A stretch of DNA of 64,000 bases from Treponema sp. GTDB lineage: Bacteria > Spirochaetota > Spirochaetia > Treponematales > Breznakiellaceae. Location: assembly GCA_031265845.1 (NCBI GenBank), contig JAISCC010000105.1:1-64000 (forward strand), written 5' to 3'. A program made the translations under genes and the position numbers. Each line of letters begins with the position of its first letter. Within the stretch, counting starts at the first letter, position 1. Below, in pieces: positions 9,990-22,300 of this stretch. The notes under the pieces were generated by a model. The model did no database searches. It saw nothing but the letters and a program-made list of their open reading frames with translations, and had not been told where the DNA came from.

Positions 9990-11560
9990 CATACATTCTT
10001 TGTCGAACAGCCCCGCCAGCGGTACACGTTCAGCCATTACACGGTGGACGGAGAGGAGATCGAAGGCGATGTTTCCATCCTGCACAAGGACGTAACGGCG
10101 AGCGGCATGCCCCCCAGCCCGCGACCCTTAAAATCGACGGGGCTTCGATAACTATTCCCGTTCCTGCCGAGGGTGTGAATACTATAAATGTTTCCGCCGT
10201 GGTGTCGGGTGGAGTGGTTGCTGACTTTTCCGACCCCAGCGGGATATTAGCGGGAAAGACAATAAATCTCGATCTGTCCGCACCGAACGGGATGGGCGCG
10301 GGTCAAGACGGCAGAATCAACTACTCGGTGATTTCCATGATCGAGAATGCTTTCAAAACCAAAGGCGCGGCCGCCGTGTTGTCTGATACCGGCCCGGCGA
10401 TTCCGGTGTTTGATGTATCCCGTGGCAATGATTCCATATCAGCATTGATTGATTCAAAGGGGATTACGGCACAAAATCCCGAAGTCAAAATCGTAAATGG
10501 TATTACGGCACGCTACAAGAGCGGAAACAAAATCTTGGAAGTATCCGCCACATGCAACTATCCGGAAGCATATATTGTAGTGAACTTGCCGTATTGCAGA
10601 TCCAAGCAATATCATATATGCGGACGAAACTTTAATGCTTACCGAATATGGCGGTGAAATTACACTTGCCGACTTTTTGGCGGCCTATACAAATTGCGGT
10701 TTCAATCTGGACGGGGAAAACAACTTCATGCCCAAGCTCCGCCTTATATCCACAATGATGGGCAACGAGCTTTCTTTCAATATCACTGACACGGCCAAGA
10801 GCTACGACCTACAAGCTGTTCGACCGCTACCACGACAAGGGCAAGCTGGCAAACCTTGATAAATTTTATGCCGAGCTACGCCTTCGCCGGGTTTGAAAAT
10901 CTATATGAAAACACCGGGAACCTGTCATTGCCGAGTAGGCAAGGCGGATACAAAATCAAGAACTTTGCAACGGAAAGCCACCCATTGAATGGTTTTGCCT
11001 CTGAAGGAGCGCGCTTTTTCCAATACGCCACGGGTAGCGCGCGAACCTCGTCCGGTGCGGTCAAAATTATGCGCGCGCCGACTGAATCCATCGCCGCATT
11101 CAAGGCCAAGTCGAACGGGGAATCCATGTCACTGACTTTTCCCCGCGACATCAACTATGCCAAAGACGATTCCGGTATTACAAAGCTAATCGGCGCGACA
11201 TCCGAAGGTTTCGGCGCCCTGTACGCAAGCAAGCGCGATACCGGACTCTATGGGGTTTTGGAATTACAAGACTGGGCTAATGACACTCCGCCCGCCACGA
11301 AAACCGCAACCGACTTCGAGGTTGCGGGCAGGAAGCGGCCTTCGGTGGAGTTCAATCAACTCTTCTCCTCTGTAATTAAACCGTACACAAATCAAAACCC
11401 CGCTCTCATTTTAACAGGGAATCCCATGCTCCACGCCATCCTTGACGGCAGGCGCCGTACAAGTCCCGAAGCGCATCGGGGTCGCTGTAGAGGAGGGAGA
11501 ACACGCTGTCTTTGTACTGTACGCCGCGCAACAATCACTCGCATATTTAAAAAACGAAAT
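9990..11560 (+). pseudogene. Multiply frameshifted remnant of a large hypothetical (spirochetal) protein gene
   Basis: Consecutive protein-like segments in shifting frames (FVEQPRQRYTFSHYTVDGEEIEGDVSILHKDVTASG / TLKIDGASITIPVPAEG... / TEYGGEITLADFLAAYTNCGF / LFDRYHDKGKLANLDKFYAEL / GNLSLPSRQGGYKIKNF...). Confidence 0.75.
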
Positions 11561-11636
11561 TATCAGAGGTTATTCATAAATTCCTTAAATTAGAGTTGAC
11601 ATAAATAATATTGTGTGGTATATTACTTTCAATCTT

Positions 11637-11709
11637 GCCCTTGTAGCTCAGTCGGCAGAGCATATCCATGGTAAGGATAAGGTCAACGGTTCGATTCCGT
11701 TCGAGGGCT
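11637..11709 (+). tRNA. tRNA-Thr (GGT)
   Basis: Acceptor GCCCTTG/CGAGGGC, anticodon loop ATGGTAA, GGTTCGATTCC T-arm. Confidence 0.9.
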
Positions 11710-11793
11710 TGTTGAGAGTATGGAAGGAATTTCTGAAAATGTCAACCTGCGGGACGACGGTTTCGGCGGTTCTCATTATAACCGGAGGAAGGT

Positions 11794-11967
11794 ATGGCGA
11801 CAAAGAAAACGGCGATTGAACTTATTGCGCTTCAGTGTAGCGAGTGTAAACGGAAGAACTATACAACCAAGAAAAACAGGCGGAATTCTCAGGAAAAGTT
11901 TGAATTCAGTAAGTATTGTCCTTTCGACCGTAAGCACACCATTCATAAAGAGACAAAAATCAAGTGA
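11794..11967 (+). CDS. rpmG: 50S ribosomal protein L33 (57 aa; below the ORF-track cutoff)
   Basis: [66 protein letters not shown]; sits before tRNA-Trp/secE/nusG. Confidence 0.95.
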   Translation: MATKKTAIELIALQCSECKRKNYTTKKNRRNSQEKFEFSKYCPFDRKHTIHKETKIK

Positions 11968-12085
11968 GCTTGTTTCCAAACGCGAACCCAAGATTCGGGT
12001 TGGTTTTGGAACGGTTTCAAGCAATTGACTTCTAAAATTTGTATGTGTTGAAGTTTTTCAGACGGGTTTTGTCTGGAATCTTTCT

Positions 12086-12158
12086 AGGCCAGTAGCTCTA
12101 ATGGTAGAGCGTCGGTCTCCAAAACCGAATGTTGTGGGTTCGAGTCCTACCTGGCCTG
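12086..12158 (+). tRNA. tRNA-Trp (CCA)
   Basis: Acceptor AGGCCAG/CTGGCCT; anticodon loop CTCCAAA. Confidence 0.95.
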
Positions 12159-12231
12159 TCGGTGTCTTCACGTGTCCGCATGGATACAGATCTTGCTCTG
12201 CGCAAGGATTGAAACTGATAAAGAGGCTCCC

Positions 12232-12432
12232 ATGGAAACGACAAAGAAAAAAGAAAATAAACTCGTTGCTTTTGCAAAAGAATCGTATGCGGAACTCCGC
12301 AAGGTGGTATGGCCAAGCAGGGAAGACGTGATCAGTTCTGTAAAAGTTGTCATCATCTCCACCGTTATTATTGCGGCTGTATTGGGATTGATTGACGTGC
12401 TGTTGCTTTTCGGCGTACAGGCGATATTTTAA
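12232..12432 (+). CDS. secE: Preprotein translocase subunit SecE
   Basis: AFAKESYAELRKVVWPSREDVISSVKVV motif and single TM; start ATG 12232. Confidence 0.92.
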   Translation: METTKKKENKLVAFAKESYAELRKVVWPSREDVISSVKVVIISTVIIAAVLGLIDVLLLFGVQAIF

Positions 12433-12530
12433 TTAATTTTCATAATGCGGTTTGCGTGGAGCCAAGGAAGCCGTTCTGGTTGCCCTAAGGCGGAGTGGCG
12501 GCGGCATTCGGCTTAAAAAAAAGGACAAAC

Positions 12531-13088
12531 ATGGCTACAGGTTGGTATATCCTTCATGTCTACTCAGGATTTGAAAGTAGAATAGAAAAAACTATCCGTA
12601 TGATGATTGATTCTGGAGATCTAGATAAAGAGATTGTACGGGATGTCAAAGCGCCCTCTGAATCTACGGTGGAAATAAAAGATGGGAAGAAGCGCACTCA
12701 AACCCGGTTGATGCTTCCGGGCTATATGCTGGTTGAGATGGATCTTCCTGATGATAATTGGAAGACTACCTGTCAAAAGATACGGCAAATTCAGGGTGTC
12801 ACCGGTTTTGTTGGAACCCCTGTCGCGAAAAAGCCCCAGCCCCTCCCTTCAGAAGAGGCGCGTTCCATCCTACAGAAATCCGGCGACATCAAGGGAGAGC
12901 GCTTCATCCACGCCCGCCAGTCGTTTTCCGAAGGCGAACAGGTTAAAATTGTTGACGGACCCTTTGAATCGTTCACCGGCGTTATTGAAGAGATCGATCC
13001 GTCGCGGAACAAGCTCAAGGTTATGGTGGGCATCTTCGGCAGAAATACGCCGGTTGAAGTGGATTTGTTGCAAGTGGAAAAGGTATAA
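12531..13088 (+). CDS. nusG: Transcription termination/antitermination protein NusG
   Basis: MATGWYILHVYSGFE start; KOW region EGEQVKIVDGPFESFTGVIEEID. Confidence 0.95.
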   Translation: MATGWYILHVYSGFESRIEKTIRMMIDSGDLDKEIVRDVKAPSESTVEIKDGKKRTQTRLMLPGYMLVEMDLPDDNWKTTCQKIRQIQGVTGFVGTPVAKKPQPLPSEEARSILQKSGDIKGERFIHARQSFSEGEQVKIVDGPFESFTGVIEEIDPSRNKLKVMVGIFGRNTPVEVDLLQVEKV

Positions 13089-13258
13089 GCGGGGGGAGAT
13101 GGATGCGGAGCGTCATTCGGGAGCCGTCCGAAGGCTTCAGAGCGCGTTTTGCGATTTCCCTCTTTATTATAGAAAGTAGGAGAGGGGCGTAGCTCCCTCG
13201 CCAGATGTGAAAAATCGCAATTCTGCAAGTTGTCACATCACACTACAAAGGAGAAGAT

Positions 13259-13690
13259 ATGGCAAAGAAAAAAATCATCGCGCTTATTAAACTGCAATGT
13301 CCTGCCGGTAAAGCGACGCCCGCTCCGCCCGTAGGTCCTGCGCTTGGTCCGCACGGGGTGAGCGCCCCTCAGTTTGTCCAGCAGTTCAACGACAGGACAA
13401 AGTCAATGGAGCCGGGGCTTGTAATACCGGCGGTCATCACTGTGTATGCGGACAAGACGTTTACCTTTATTCTCAAGACCCCGCCCGCGTCGGTGTTGAT
13501 CAAGAAGGCGGTGGGCATTGAAAAGGGGTCGCGTGAGTCGCACAAAACCAAGGTCGGCACACTTTCCATGGCGAAATTGGAAGAAATCGCCAAACTAAAG
13601 GCGCCTGACTTGTCGGCGAAAGATATTGAAGGCGCGAAAAAGATCATAGCGGGTACCGCCCGTTCCATGGGTGTTGAGGTGGAAAGATGA
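13259..13690 (+). CDS. rplK: 50S ribosomal protein L11
   Basis: [37 protein letters not shown]. Confidence 0.98.
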   Translation: MAKKKIIALIKLQCPAGKATPAPPVGPALGPHGVSAPQFVQQFNDRTKSMEPGLVIPAVITVYADKTFTFILKTPPASVLIKKAVGIEKGSRESHKTKVGTLSMAKLEEIAKLKAPDLSAKDIEGAKKIIAGTARSMGVEVER

Positions 13691-14364
13691 AGCGCGGCAA
13701 AAAATACCGCGATGCGGTCAAGAAATACGATGTTGCGGCAGTTTACGAAGCGAAAGCCGCTTTTGATCTGGTCAAGACAATGGCGTTCGCCGCATTTGAC
13801 GAGACTATCGATCTGTCGGTGAAGCTCCGCCTGAAGAAGAGCCAGTCTGTGCGCGATACGGTGGTGCTTCCCTATCAGTTTAAGGCTGAAAAACGGGTGC
13901 TGGTGTTTTGCAAGCCTGAAAAAGAAACCGAGGCGAAAGAAGCGGGCGCGTCTTATGTCGGCGCCGACGACCTTATCGAAAAGGTGAAGGGCGGCTGGCT
14001 TGATTTTGATGTCGCGGTCGCCACGCCGGACATGATGAAAGATGTCGGCAAGCTCGGCATGGTGTTGGGGCGCCGCGGACTTATGCCCAATCCCAAGACC
14101 GGAACCGTCACCTTTGATCTCAAAGGAGCGCTTGCGGAGCTTAAAAAGGGACGCACCGAATTCCGCGCGGACAAGACCGGCGTTGTCCACCTTGCCGTCG
14201 GCAAAGTGAGCATGGACAGCGACAAACTGACGGAAAACGCGAAAACCGTTGTCGCGGAGATCAAACGGAAAAAGCCTGCGGACGCGAAGGGTGATTTTAT
14301 TCTGTCCCTTTCGGTCGCGGCAACCATGGGGCCCGGCGTGTGGGTTTCCATTAAGGAGGAATAA
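13687..14364 (+). CDS. rplA: 50S ribosomal protein L1
   Basis: [45 protein letters not shown] overlap with rplK. Confidence 0.98.
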   Translation: MKRGKKYRDAVKKYDVAAVYEAKAAFDLVKTMAFAAFDETIDLSVKLRLKKSQSVRDTVVLPYQFKAEKRVLVFCKPEKETEAKEAGASYVGADDLIEKVKGGWLDFDVAVATPDMMKDVGKLGMVLGRRGLMPNPKTGTVTFDLKGALAELKKGRTEFRADKTGVVHLAVGKVSMDSDKLTENAKTVVAEIKRKKPADAKGDFILSLSVAATMGPGVWVSIKEE

Positions 14365-14903
14365 TGGCTATTGTTGCGAAAAAAGAACAGCCGACGAAAG
14401 TCGCGGGAATAAACGAGTTGAAAGAGGCTTTTAGCGTCGCTCCCGACTTTATTTTTGCGGACTATCGTGGTCTTACCGTAGAGCAGATATCCAATCTTCG
14501 AAAGCGCCTTACAGCCAAAGAAGCGACTTTCAAGGTCGTGAAGAATAATTTTGCCCGCATCGCGTTTGAGCGGCTCTCATTGCCTGACGTGTCGTCCTAC
14601 CTTGCAGGGCCTACGGCGGTTGCTATTGCGCCCAGGGATTCAAACGAAGTGGCGAAAGCCCTCCTTGACTTCACCAAAGAAGCGCCGCGTCTCAAGGTAA
14701 AGGGCGCTCTTATCGGCTCGTCGGTGTACACTCTTCAACAGGTGGACGCCTTTTCCAAACTGCCGGGCAAGTTGCAGCTTGTTTCCATGCTTATGTCCTG
14801 CATGAATGGACCAGCCCGCAATCTCGCGGCTGCTCTCAACGATGTCAATGCGCGTCTCGTGCGGACGATCAAAGCTGTCGGAGACAAGAAGGCGGAAGGT
14901 TGA
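14364..14903 (+). CDS. rplJ: 50S ribosomal protein L10
   Basis: FIFADYRGLTVEQISNLRKRL, KVVKNNFARIAF. Confidence 0.97.
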   Translation: MAIVAKKEQPTKVAGINELKEAFSVAPDFIFADYRGLTVEQISNLRKRLTAKEATFKVVKNNFARIAFERLSLPDVSSYLAGPTAVAIAPRDSNEVAKALLDFTKEAPRLKVKGALIGSSVYTLQQVDAFSKLPGKLQLVSMLMSCMNGPARNLAAALNDVNARLVRTIKAVGDKKAEG

Positions 14904-15052
14904 AACTGGAGCGTTTCCCACAACTGTCGCTCTGCGCGTTTTGGGAAAACCTCACTGTTCATAAAACCGTCAGGCTTCGTTGCTGCCGTTCCTGTCGGTT
15001 CATTATAAGTGTATCTGTATAGATAACATATTTTATTTTAGGAGAAGATAAT

Positions 15053-15445
15053 ATGGCAGAACTTACAGCGGATCAGATTTTAGACGCCATTGCGTCTATG
15101 ACCGTTCTTGAAGTTTCGGAACTGGTCAAAAAAATGGAAGAAAAATTCGGCGTTTCTGCGGCGGCTCCCGTAGCAGTCGCGGCGGTTGGCGCGGCGCCCG
15201 GCGCGGAGGCTGCGGCGGCGGAAGAAGAGAAGACCGAATTCAACGTCATCCTCAAGGCGTTTGACGATTCCAAGAAAATCGCGGTCATCAAGGAAGTCCG
15301 CAGCCTTACCGGTCTTGGCCTTAAAGAAGCCAAAGAACTGGTTGAAGGCGCGCCCAAGCCTCTGAAAGAAGGCGTTTCCAAAGAAGACGCCGCGAAGATC
15401 AAAGAGTCCGTTACCGCCGCAGGCGGCACGGTGGAGATTCAGTAA
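15053..15445 (+). CDS. rplL: 50S ribosomal protein L7/L12
   Basis: [50 protein letters not shown]. Confidence 0.98.
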   Translation: MAELTADQILDAIASMTVLEVSELVKKMEEKFGVSAAAPVAVAAVGAAPGAEAAAAEEEKTEFNVILKAFDDSKKIAVIKEVRSLTGLGLKEAKELVEGAPKPLKEGVSKEDAAKIKESVTAAGGTVEIQ

Positions 15446-15526
15446 CCATCGGCAAGCGTTTGGCAACGGCTTGCGTTGACAACGTTGCAATACCTGACAG
15501 AGGCGCGGCGCGTTGCTGGACAAGAG

Positions 15527-15562
15527 GCAGGCGGTAAAATTTTTACCGCCTGCGTTCTATTT
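15527..15562 (+). terminator. Strong hairpin between rplL and rpoB, candidate attenuator
   Basis: GCAGGCGGTAAAA(15527-15539)/TTTTACCGCCTGC(15541-15553) inverted repeat followed by GTTCTATTTT. Confidence 0.7.
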
Positions 15563-15666
15563 TGCAGGTTCATAGAGTTTTCCCGCAGGCGCGTTGTAAG
15601 GCGTTGATGAATGGGCGAGCCTGTGGAAAATTAAAAAAGTATAACGCAATAATTCAGGAGGGTTTC

Positions 15667-18600
15667 GTGGTTACAAGAGACAAAGACAGACTGCTTATTG
15701 GAAAAGACATTGAAAACGGCGTAGATTCAAAAGATGTGATGACCATGCCGGATTTAATCGACATTCAGCTTTGTTCTTATGAACGTTTTTTGCAAAGGGA
15801 AAAGTTAAAAAACCATGAACCCCTTGAAAATCAGGGGCTTGAGGAAGTCTTTAGAATGACGTTTCCCATCGAAAGCCAGAATGGGGAAACTGTTTTAGAA
15901 TATGAATATTACACTCTTGATGAAGACGAGGTTAAATTTACCGAGCAGGAGTGCAGGCAGAAAGGCTTGACGTACGCCCTGCCCCTCAAAGCCCGCATGA
16001 TCCTCATCTTTCAGCAGACCGGTGAAATCCGGCAGAAAGACATCTATATGGGCGATATTCCCATTATGACCGAGCGGGGAACCTTCATCATAAACGGGGC
16101 GGAACGGGTGGTCGTAAGCCAAATTCACCGTTCGCCGGGCGTCATTTTCAGCCATGAAAAAGGCGTTTTCTCTTCGCGCATCATTCCCTATCGCGGCTCG
16201 TGGCTGGAATTCGAGATCGATCAGAAAAAAGATCTGATTTACGCCAAGATCGACCGCAAAAAAAGGATTTTATGCACCATTTTTCTTCGCGCTCTTGGAT
16301 TTCAAACGCGGGAAGAGATTATCAGGGCTTTTTATAAGACTGAAACCATAGAGATAAAAGACGACCGCGAGACGCGGGAGAGGATCAATGCGCGGGCGCT
16401 CGCCTCTGCCGTGTGGATCGCCGCTGAAGGCGAAGACGCGGTTGATGGAAAGAAAAAACTGTACCGCGCGGGCGAGAAGATGCATCCGCATAATGTCGAC
16501 GAATTCCTCGCAAACGGCGTGGCTTCTATTGAAGTGATAGATTTTGACGCCGAAGGATCGCTCAGGTCGCCTATGCTTCTCAACTGCTTTGAGCGGGAAG
16601 AGATAAAATTTCTCACTTCGGACAGTCCGGGCGTTGACGAGCCTTCCAAGGAAGACGCCATCAACGCGGTGTACTCGGTGATCATGCCCGGGGATTCCAT
16701 CACCGTGGAAGCCGCCGAGAAAGACCTGATGAGCATGTTTTTTACCAGCCGCCGCTACAATCTGGGCAAAGTTGGACGGTACAAGCTCAACAAGAAATTC
16801 GATCTTGACACGCCGGACACGGAATTTACGTTGACCAGGAGCGATATCATCGCCACGGTGAAATTCCTTATCAAGGTGTACATCGGCGATGAAAATATAG
16901 ATGATATTGATCACATGGGCAACCGGCGCGTTCGCTCCGTGGGCGAACTCATGGCGAATGTGATGAAAACCGCGTTCAGCCGCATGGAGCGCATCGTGAA
17001 GGATCGCATGAGCCTTAAAGAGGTCGACACCATCAAGCCGCAAGACCTCATTTCCATAAAACCGATTGTTGCCGCGATAAAAGAATTCTTCGGTTCAAGC
17101 CAGCTCTCCCAGTTCATGGATCAGGTGAATCCGCTTGCGGAATTGACCCACAAGCGCCGTCTCAATGCGTTGGGTCCCGGAGGTTTGAGCCGCGACCGCG
17201 CAGGGTTCGAGGTGCGCGACGTGCATTACACGCACTATGGCAGAATGTGTCCCATTGAGACGCCCGAAGGTCCGAACATCGGTCTTATTGTGTCGCTGGC
17301 AAACTATACCCGCGTGAACGAATATGGCTTTCTTGAGTCTCCGTACCGGATGGTGGAACACGGCGTCGCCACAACCGCAGTGGAGTACCTTTCCGCTATG
17401 GACGAGGACAAGTACTACATTGCCCAGGCGTCGGCGAAACTGAACGTGGACAATTCCTTTGCGGACGATCAGGTTTCATGTCGCAGACAGGGCGATTACA
17501 CAACCAGAAGCCCGCAGGAAATTCAATTCATGGACGTGTCGCCCAAACAAATCATCTCGGTGTCCGCGTCGCTTATTCCTTTTCTTGAGCATGACGACGC
17601 GAACCGCGCGCTCATGGGTTCCAACATGCAGCGTCAGGCGGTGCCGCTGGTGTTTCCGGAAGCGCCTATTGTGGGAACCGGTATGGAAGCCAAGTGCGCC
17701 TACGATTCAGGGGTGCTCATCAAGGCGCGGCGTTCCGGTACGGCTATTAGGGTGACTTCCGATGAGATTACGATCAACCCGGATGACGGCGGCGGAGATG
17801 AAAAATTTGTGGAGACTACGGAGCAAGGGCTGGATGTGTACAAACTTAGCAAGTACCAGCGGACGAATCAGGATACGTGCTACAACCAGCGTCCCATCGT
17901 GAGGGTTGGCGACCATGTGGAAAAAGGGCAGGTGGTAGCCGATGGTCCCGCAACCCAGAACGGAGAGCTTGCCTTGGGACGAAACGTACTGGTGGGATTT
18001 ATGCCGTGGAACGGGTACAATTACGAAGATTCGATTCTCATTTCCCAGCGTGTGGTGAAGGAAGACATGTTCACCTCCATTCATATAAAGGAATTTATGA
18101 CCGAAATTCGGGAAACCAAACTGGGTCCCGAAAAAATCACCCGCGATATACCGAACACAAGCGAAAAAAGTCTGGATAGTCTTGACGCCGAAGGCATCAT
18201 CATAGTGGGCGCGAAGGTTCGGGCGGGCGATATTCTTGTGGGCAAGGTGACGCCCAAGAGCGAGACCGAAACCACGCCGGAATTCAAGCTCCTCAACTCG
18301 ATCTTCGGCGAGAAAGCCAAGGATGTACGGGACACCTCCCTGCGCGTACCCCATGGGATCGATGGCACCATTATTGAAATACAGCGTCTCAAGCGCACTA
18401 CGGGCGATGATCTTAATCCGGGAGTCAACGAGGTGGTGAAAGTGTTGATCGCCGTGAAGCGCAAGTTGCGCGAAGGCGACAAAATGGCGGGGCGCCACGG
18501 CAACAAGGGCGTTGTCGCCCGAATTCTGCCGGAAGAAGATATGCCGTACATGGAAGACGGCGCTCCGCTTGATCTGTGCCTTACTCCGCTCGGCGTGCCG

Positions 18601-19239
18601 TCCCGCATGAATATTGGGCAGCTTTTGGAAACAGAGCTTGGCTGGGCTGGACTTGCCTTGAATGAGTGGTACTCCGCGCCGGTGTTCCAATCTCCAACCG
18701 CCGAACAGATCTGCGAAAAACTGAAAGAGGCGGGTGTGTGCAACGCGGACGAAACCCGTCGCGCCAAGACCTTTTTGCGAGACGGGCGTACGGGAGAGCC
18801 GTTTGTCCACCCGATATTCTGCGGCGTGATCTACTTCCTCAAACTGCACCACCTTGTTGATGACAAAATGCACGCCCGCTCCACGGGACCTTACTCGCTT
18901 GTCACCCAGCAGCCGCTCGGCGGCAAAGCTCAGTTTGGCGGACAGCGGCTTGGTGAAATGGAGGTTTGGGCGCTGGAAGCCTATGGCGCGGCGAACACCC
19001 TGCAAGAGCTTCTCACTATCAAGTCGGATGATATGACCGGACGCTCCAAAGTGTACGAAGCCATCGTCAAAGGAGAGCCGTCCACCACCGCCGGCGTTCC
19101 CGAATCTTTCAACGTGCTTGTACAGGAACTTCGCGGGCTTGCTATGGATATGACGATTTATGATGATAAAGAGAAACAGATACCACTCACCGAGAAAGAC
19201 GAAGACCTGATCAACAAGGGCGGAGTGAAGAACGGGTAA
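15667..19239 (+). CDS. rpoB: DNA-directed RNA polymerase subunit beta
   Basis: RpoB motifs ([60 protein letters not shown]); GTG 15667 with GGAGG SD preferred over the upstream start at 15562. Confidence 0.95.
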   Translation: MVTRDKDRLLIGKDIENGVDSKDVMTMPDLIDIQLCSYERFLQREKLKNHEPLENQGLEEVFRMTFPIESQNGETVLEYEYYTLDEDEVKFTEQECRQKGLTYALPLKARMILIFQQTGEIRQKDIYMGDIPIMTERGTFIINGAERVVVSQIHRSPGVIFSHEKGVFSSRIIPYRGSWLEFEIDQKKDLIYAKIDRKKRILCTIFLRALGFQTREEIIRAFYKTETIEIKDDRETRERINARALASAVWIAAEGEDAVDGKKKLYRAGEKMHPHNVDEFLANGVASIEVIDFDAEGSLRSPMLLNCFEREEIKFLTSDSPGVDEPSKEDAINAVYSVIMPGDSITVEAAEKDLMSMFFTSRRYNLGKVGRYKLNKKFDLDTPDTEFTLTRSDIIATVKFLIKVYIGDENIDDIDHMGNRRVRSVGELMANVMKTAFSRMERIVKDRMSLKEVDTIKPQDLISIKPIVAAIKEFFGSSQLSQFMDQVNPLAELTHKRRLNALGPGGLSRDRAGFEVRDVHYTHYGRMCPIETPEGPNIGLIVSLANYTRVNEYGFLESPYRMVEHGVATTAVEYLSAMDEDKYYIAQASAKLNVDNSFADDQVSCRRQGDYTTRSPQEIQFMDVSPKQIISVSASLIPFLEHDDANRALMGSNMQRQAVPLVFPEAPIVGTGMEAKCAYDSGVLIKARRSGTAIRVTSDEITINPDDGGGDEKFVETTEQGLDVYKLSKYQRTNQDTCYNQRPIVRVGDHVEKGQVVADGPATQNGELALGRNVLVGFMPWNGYNYEDSILISQRVVKEDMFTSIHIKEFMTEIRETKLGPEKITRDIPNTSEKSLDSLDAEGIIIVGAKVRAGDILVGKVTPKSETETTPEFKLLNSIFGEKAKDVRDTSLRVPHGIDGTIIEIQRLKRTTGDDLNPGVNEVVKVLIAVKRKLREGDKMAGRHGNKGVVARILPEEDMPYMEDGAPLDLCLTPLGVPSRMNIGQLLETELGWAGLALNEWYSAPVFQSPTAEQICEKLKEAGVCNADETRRAKTFLRDGRTGEPFVHPIFCGVIYFLKLHHLVDDKMHARSTGPYSLVTQQPLGGKAQFGGQRLGEMEVWALEAYGAANTLQELLTIKSDDMTGRSKVYEAIVKGEPSTTAGVPESFNVLVQELRGLAMDMTIYDDKEKQIPLTEKDEDLINKGGVKNG

Positions 19240-19368
19240 TGCAAGATGCGCCGCGCATACTGGCATGAATGGATGAACCACACGCAGCCGCGCAATCTTG
19301 AAATTGAAGACCCTATTGAAGCGGTTATAAAAGATTGAAGCGGTTCTAGAAGAAAGAGGAGACTTGCC

Positions 19369-22300
19369 ATGAGAGACATACAGGACTTTAATTCAATTAA
19401 GATTCAACTTGCATCGCCTGACATGATTAGGGAGTGGTCATACGGGGAGGTGAAGAAACCCGAAACCATAAATTACCGGACGTTGAGGCCGGAAAAAGAC
19501 GGGCTTTTCTGTGAGCGCATCTTCGGCACCACCAAAGAATGGGAGTGTTACTGTGGAAAGTTCAAATCAATCCGCTATAAGGGCGTGATCTGCGACCGGT
19601 GCGGCGTTGAGGTGACGCATTTCAAGGTGCGGCGCGAGCGCATGGGGCATATTGAGCTTGCGGCTCCGGTGTCCCACATCTGGTATTACCGTTCCGTGCC
19701 GTCCCGCATGGGGCTTCTCCTTGATGTGCCGATGGCGGCGCTCCGTTCCGTACTCTACTACGAGAAGTACATGGTGATAGATCCGGGCGACACCGACCTC
19801 AAGAAGATGCAGACGCTGGCGGAAGATGAGTACGCCGATGCGCAGGAACGCTACGGCGGCGCTTTTAGCGCAGGCATGGGCGCCGACGCCATCCGAACTC
19901 TGCTTGAAAATCTTGATTTGGATGCCATGTCCGCTGAACTCCGCGCAAAGATGATCGAGAAAGGCTCCAAATCAGACAAGCGGCTTTTGAAACGAATCGA
20001 AATAGTTGAAAATTTCCGCAACTCAAACAACAAGCCCGAATGGATGATCCTTGATGTGATACCGGTTATTCCGCCGGAGCTTCGCCCCATGGTGCAGCTT
20101 GACGGCGGGCGGTTCGCAACCTCTGATCTGAACGATCTGTACCGTCGCGTCATCAACCGCAACAACCGGTTGCGCAGGCTCATGGCGTTGAACGCGCCGG
20201 ACATCATCATCCGCAACGAGAAACGTATGCTTCAAGAGGCGGTTGACGCCCTATTCGACAATTCCAAGAAGAAGCGGGTGGTAAAAGGCGCGTCCAACAG
20301 GCCGCTCAAATCCATTTCAGATATGCTCAAGGGCAAGCAGGGGCGGTTTCGCCAGAACCTGCTTGGAAAGCGCGTGGACTATTCCGGGCGTTCGGTCATT
20401 ACGGTTGGTCCCGATCTCAAAATGTGGCAATGCGGGCTTCCCACGAAAATGGCGCTCGAACTTTTCAAGCCCTTTATTATGAAACGCCTCAAGGACAAGG
20501 GCGTTGTGTACAATATCAACAAGGCGAAGCTGCTGGTTGAGCAGGAGACGCCGGAAGTGTTCGCAATCCTTGACGAGGTGGTGAAGGAGCATCCCGTACT
20601 GTTGAACCGCGCTCCTACGTTGCACCGGCTTGGCATTCAGGCGTTTGAGCCGGTGCTGGTTGAAGGCAAGGCGATCAGGCTTAATCCGCTGGTGTGCCAT
20701 GCCTTCAACGCGGACTTTGATGGGGATCAGATGGCTATTCACGTGCCGCTTACCCAGGCCGCGCAGATGGAATGTTGGACATTGATGCTTTCCGTACGCA
20801 ACCTTCTCGATCCGGCCAACGGCAAGACCATCGTATACCCGTCCCAGGACATGGTGCTTGGCTGCAATTTCCTCACCTGCGTAAAGCCGAATTCCAGGGG
20901 GCAGGGACGCCGATATCTGGATTTGGACGAGGCTCTCATGGCGATAGACAGGGGCGCTCTTGAATGGGAAGCCCTAATCAAGACAAAACCGCCCAAGTCG
21001 CCTGTGTGGGAGAAAGTCGGCAAAGAAGCGCGTGTGGGCGAGGACGGGCTTATTGAGACGACTGCCGGAAGGCTGGCGTTCAATGAGGCTATGCCGGAAG
21101 AGATTCCCTTCATCAATTGTGAATTGAAAGACAAGGAATTGCGCGCCCTTATTGAGCAGGTGTTTGTCAAACAAGGCTCATGGATCACCGTGAAGATGGT
21201 CGACGCCATCAAAGCTACGGGCTACAAATACGCCACTATTTTCGGCGCGACCATTGGCATTGATGATATTGTGGTGCCGAAAGAAAAGACGGAAATGCTT
21301 GACAAAGCGAACAAAGAAGTCGATTCGGTGCAGAGGCAGTACCAGCAGGGACACATCACCGCCCAGGAGCGGTATGATCGCGTCGTCGACATTTGGAACA
21401 AGTGCAACGACGATCTCACCAGCATCACGATGAAGACTCTGGAAGCCGATAAAGACGGGTTTAACTCGATTCACATGATGGCGAATTCGGGCGCCCGCGG
21501 AAGCCGCACCCAGATACGTCAGTTGGCGGGTATGCGCGGGCTTATGGCGAAGCCTTCCGGCGACATCATCGAATTGCCCATACGGTCGAACTTCAAAGAA
21601 GGCTTGTCGGTCATCGAATTCTTCATCTCAACCAACGGCGCGCGCAAAGGGCTTGCCGACACCGCGCTCAAAACCTCGCAGGCAGGCTATCTGACGCGGC
21701 GGCTTGTTGACATTGCGCAGGATGTGGTTGTGAACGAGGACGACTGCGGCACCATCAATGGCATCGCGTACTCGGCGATCAAGGACGGCGAAGAAATTGT
21801 GGAGCCATTGAGCGACCGCATCGTGGGGCGCTACACGCTTGAGCGGGTCAGGAACCCCATCACCGGCGAGATTATCATTGACATAAATGAGGAAATTACT
21901 GAAGAAATCGCCAAGCGGATCGATGACGCGGGCGTTGACGCCGTGGCGATCCGCACAGTGCTTACCTGCGAGGCGAAACACGGCGTGTGCCGCAAATGTT
22001 ATGGGCGCAATCTCGCCACGAATCGTCCGGTTGACATCGGCGATGCGGTCGGCACCATCGCGGCTCAGTCCATTGGGCAGCCCGGCACCCAGCTTACCAT
22101 GCGAACATTCCACATCGGCGGCGCGGCGAGCAAGATCAGCGAGGAAAATCGCATTTCCCTGAAATATCCGGTGTTTGTCAAAGAAGTGTCAGGCACTCAT
22201 GTGGAATTGCCGAACGGTATATGGCTCTTTACCCGCAAGGGGCAGACCATCGTCAACAAGGTGATGTCCGAATTCAAGATCGAAGACGGCGACACGCTCC

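Noticed and set aside
13369-14190. 273-aa minus-strand ORF over rplK/rplA
   Set aside because: Antisense to conserved ribosomal protein genes
17707-19281. 524-aa minus-strand ORF opposite rpoB
   Set aside because: Antisense artefact of rpoB; no recognisable protein motifs
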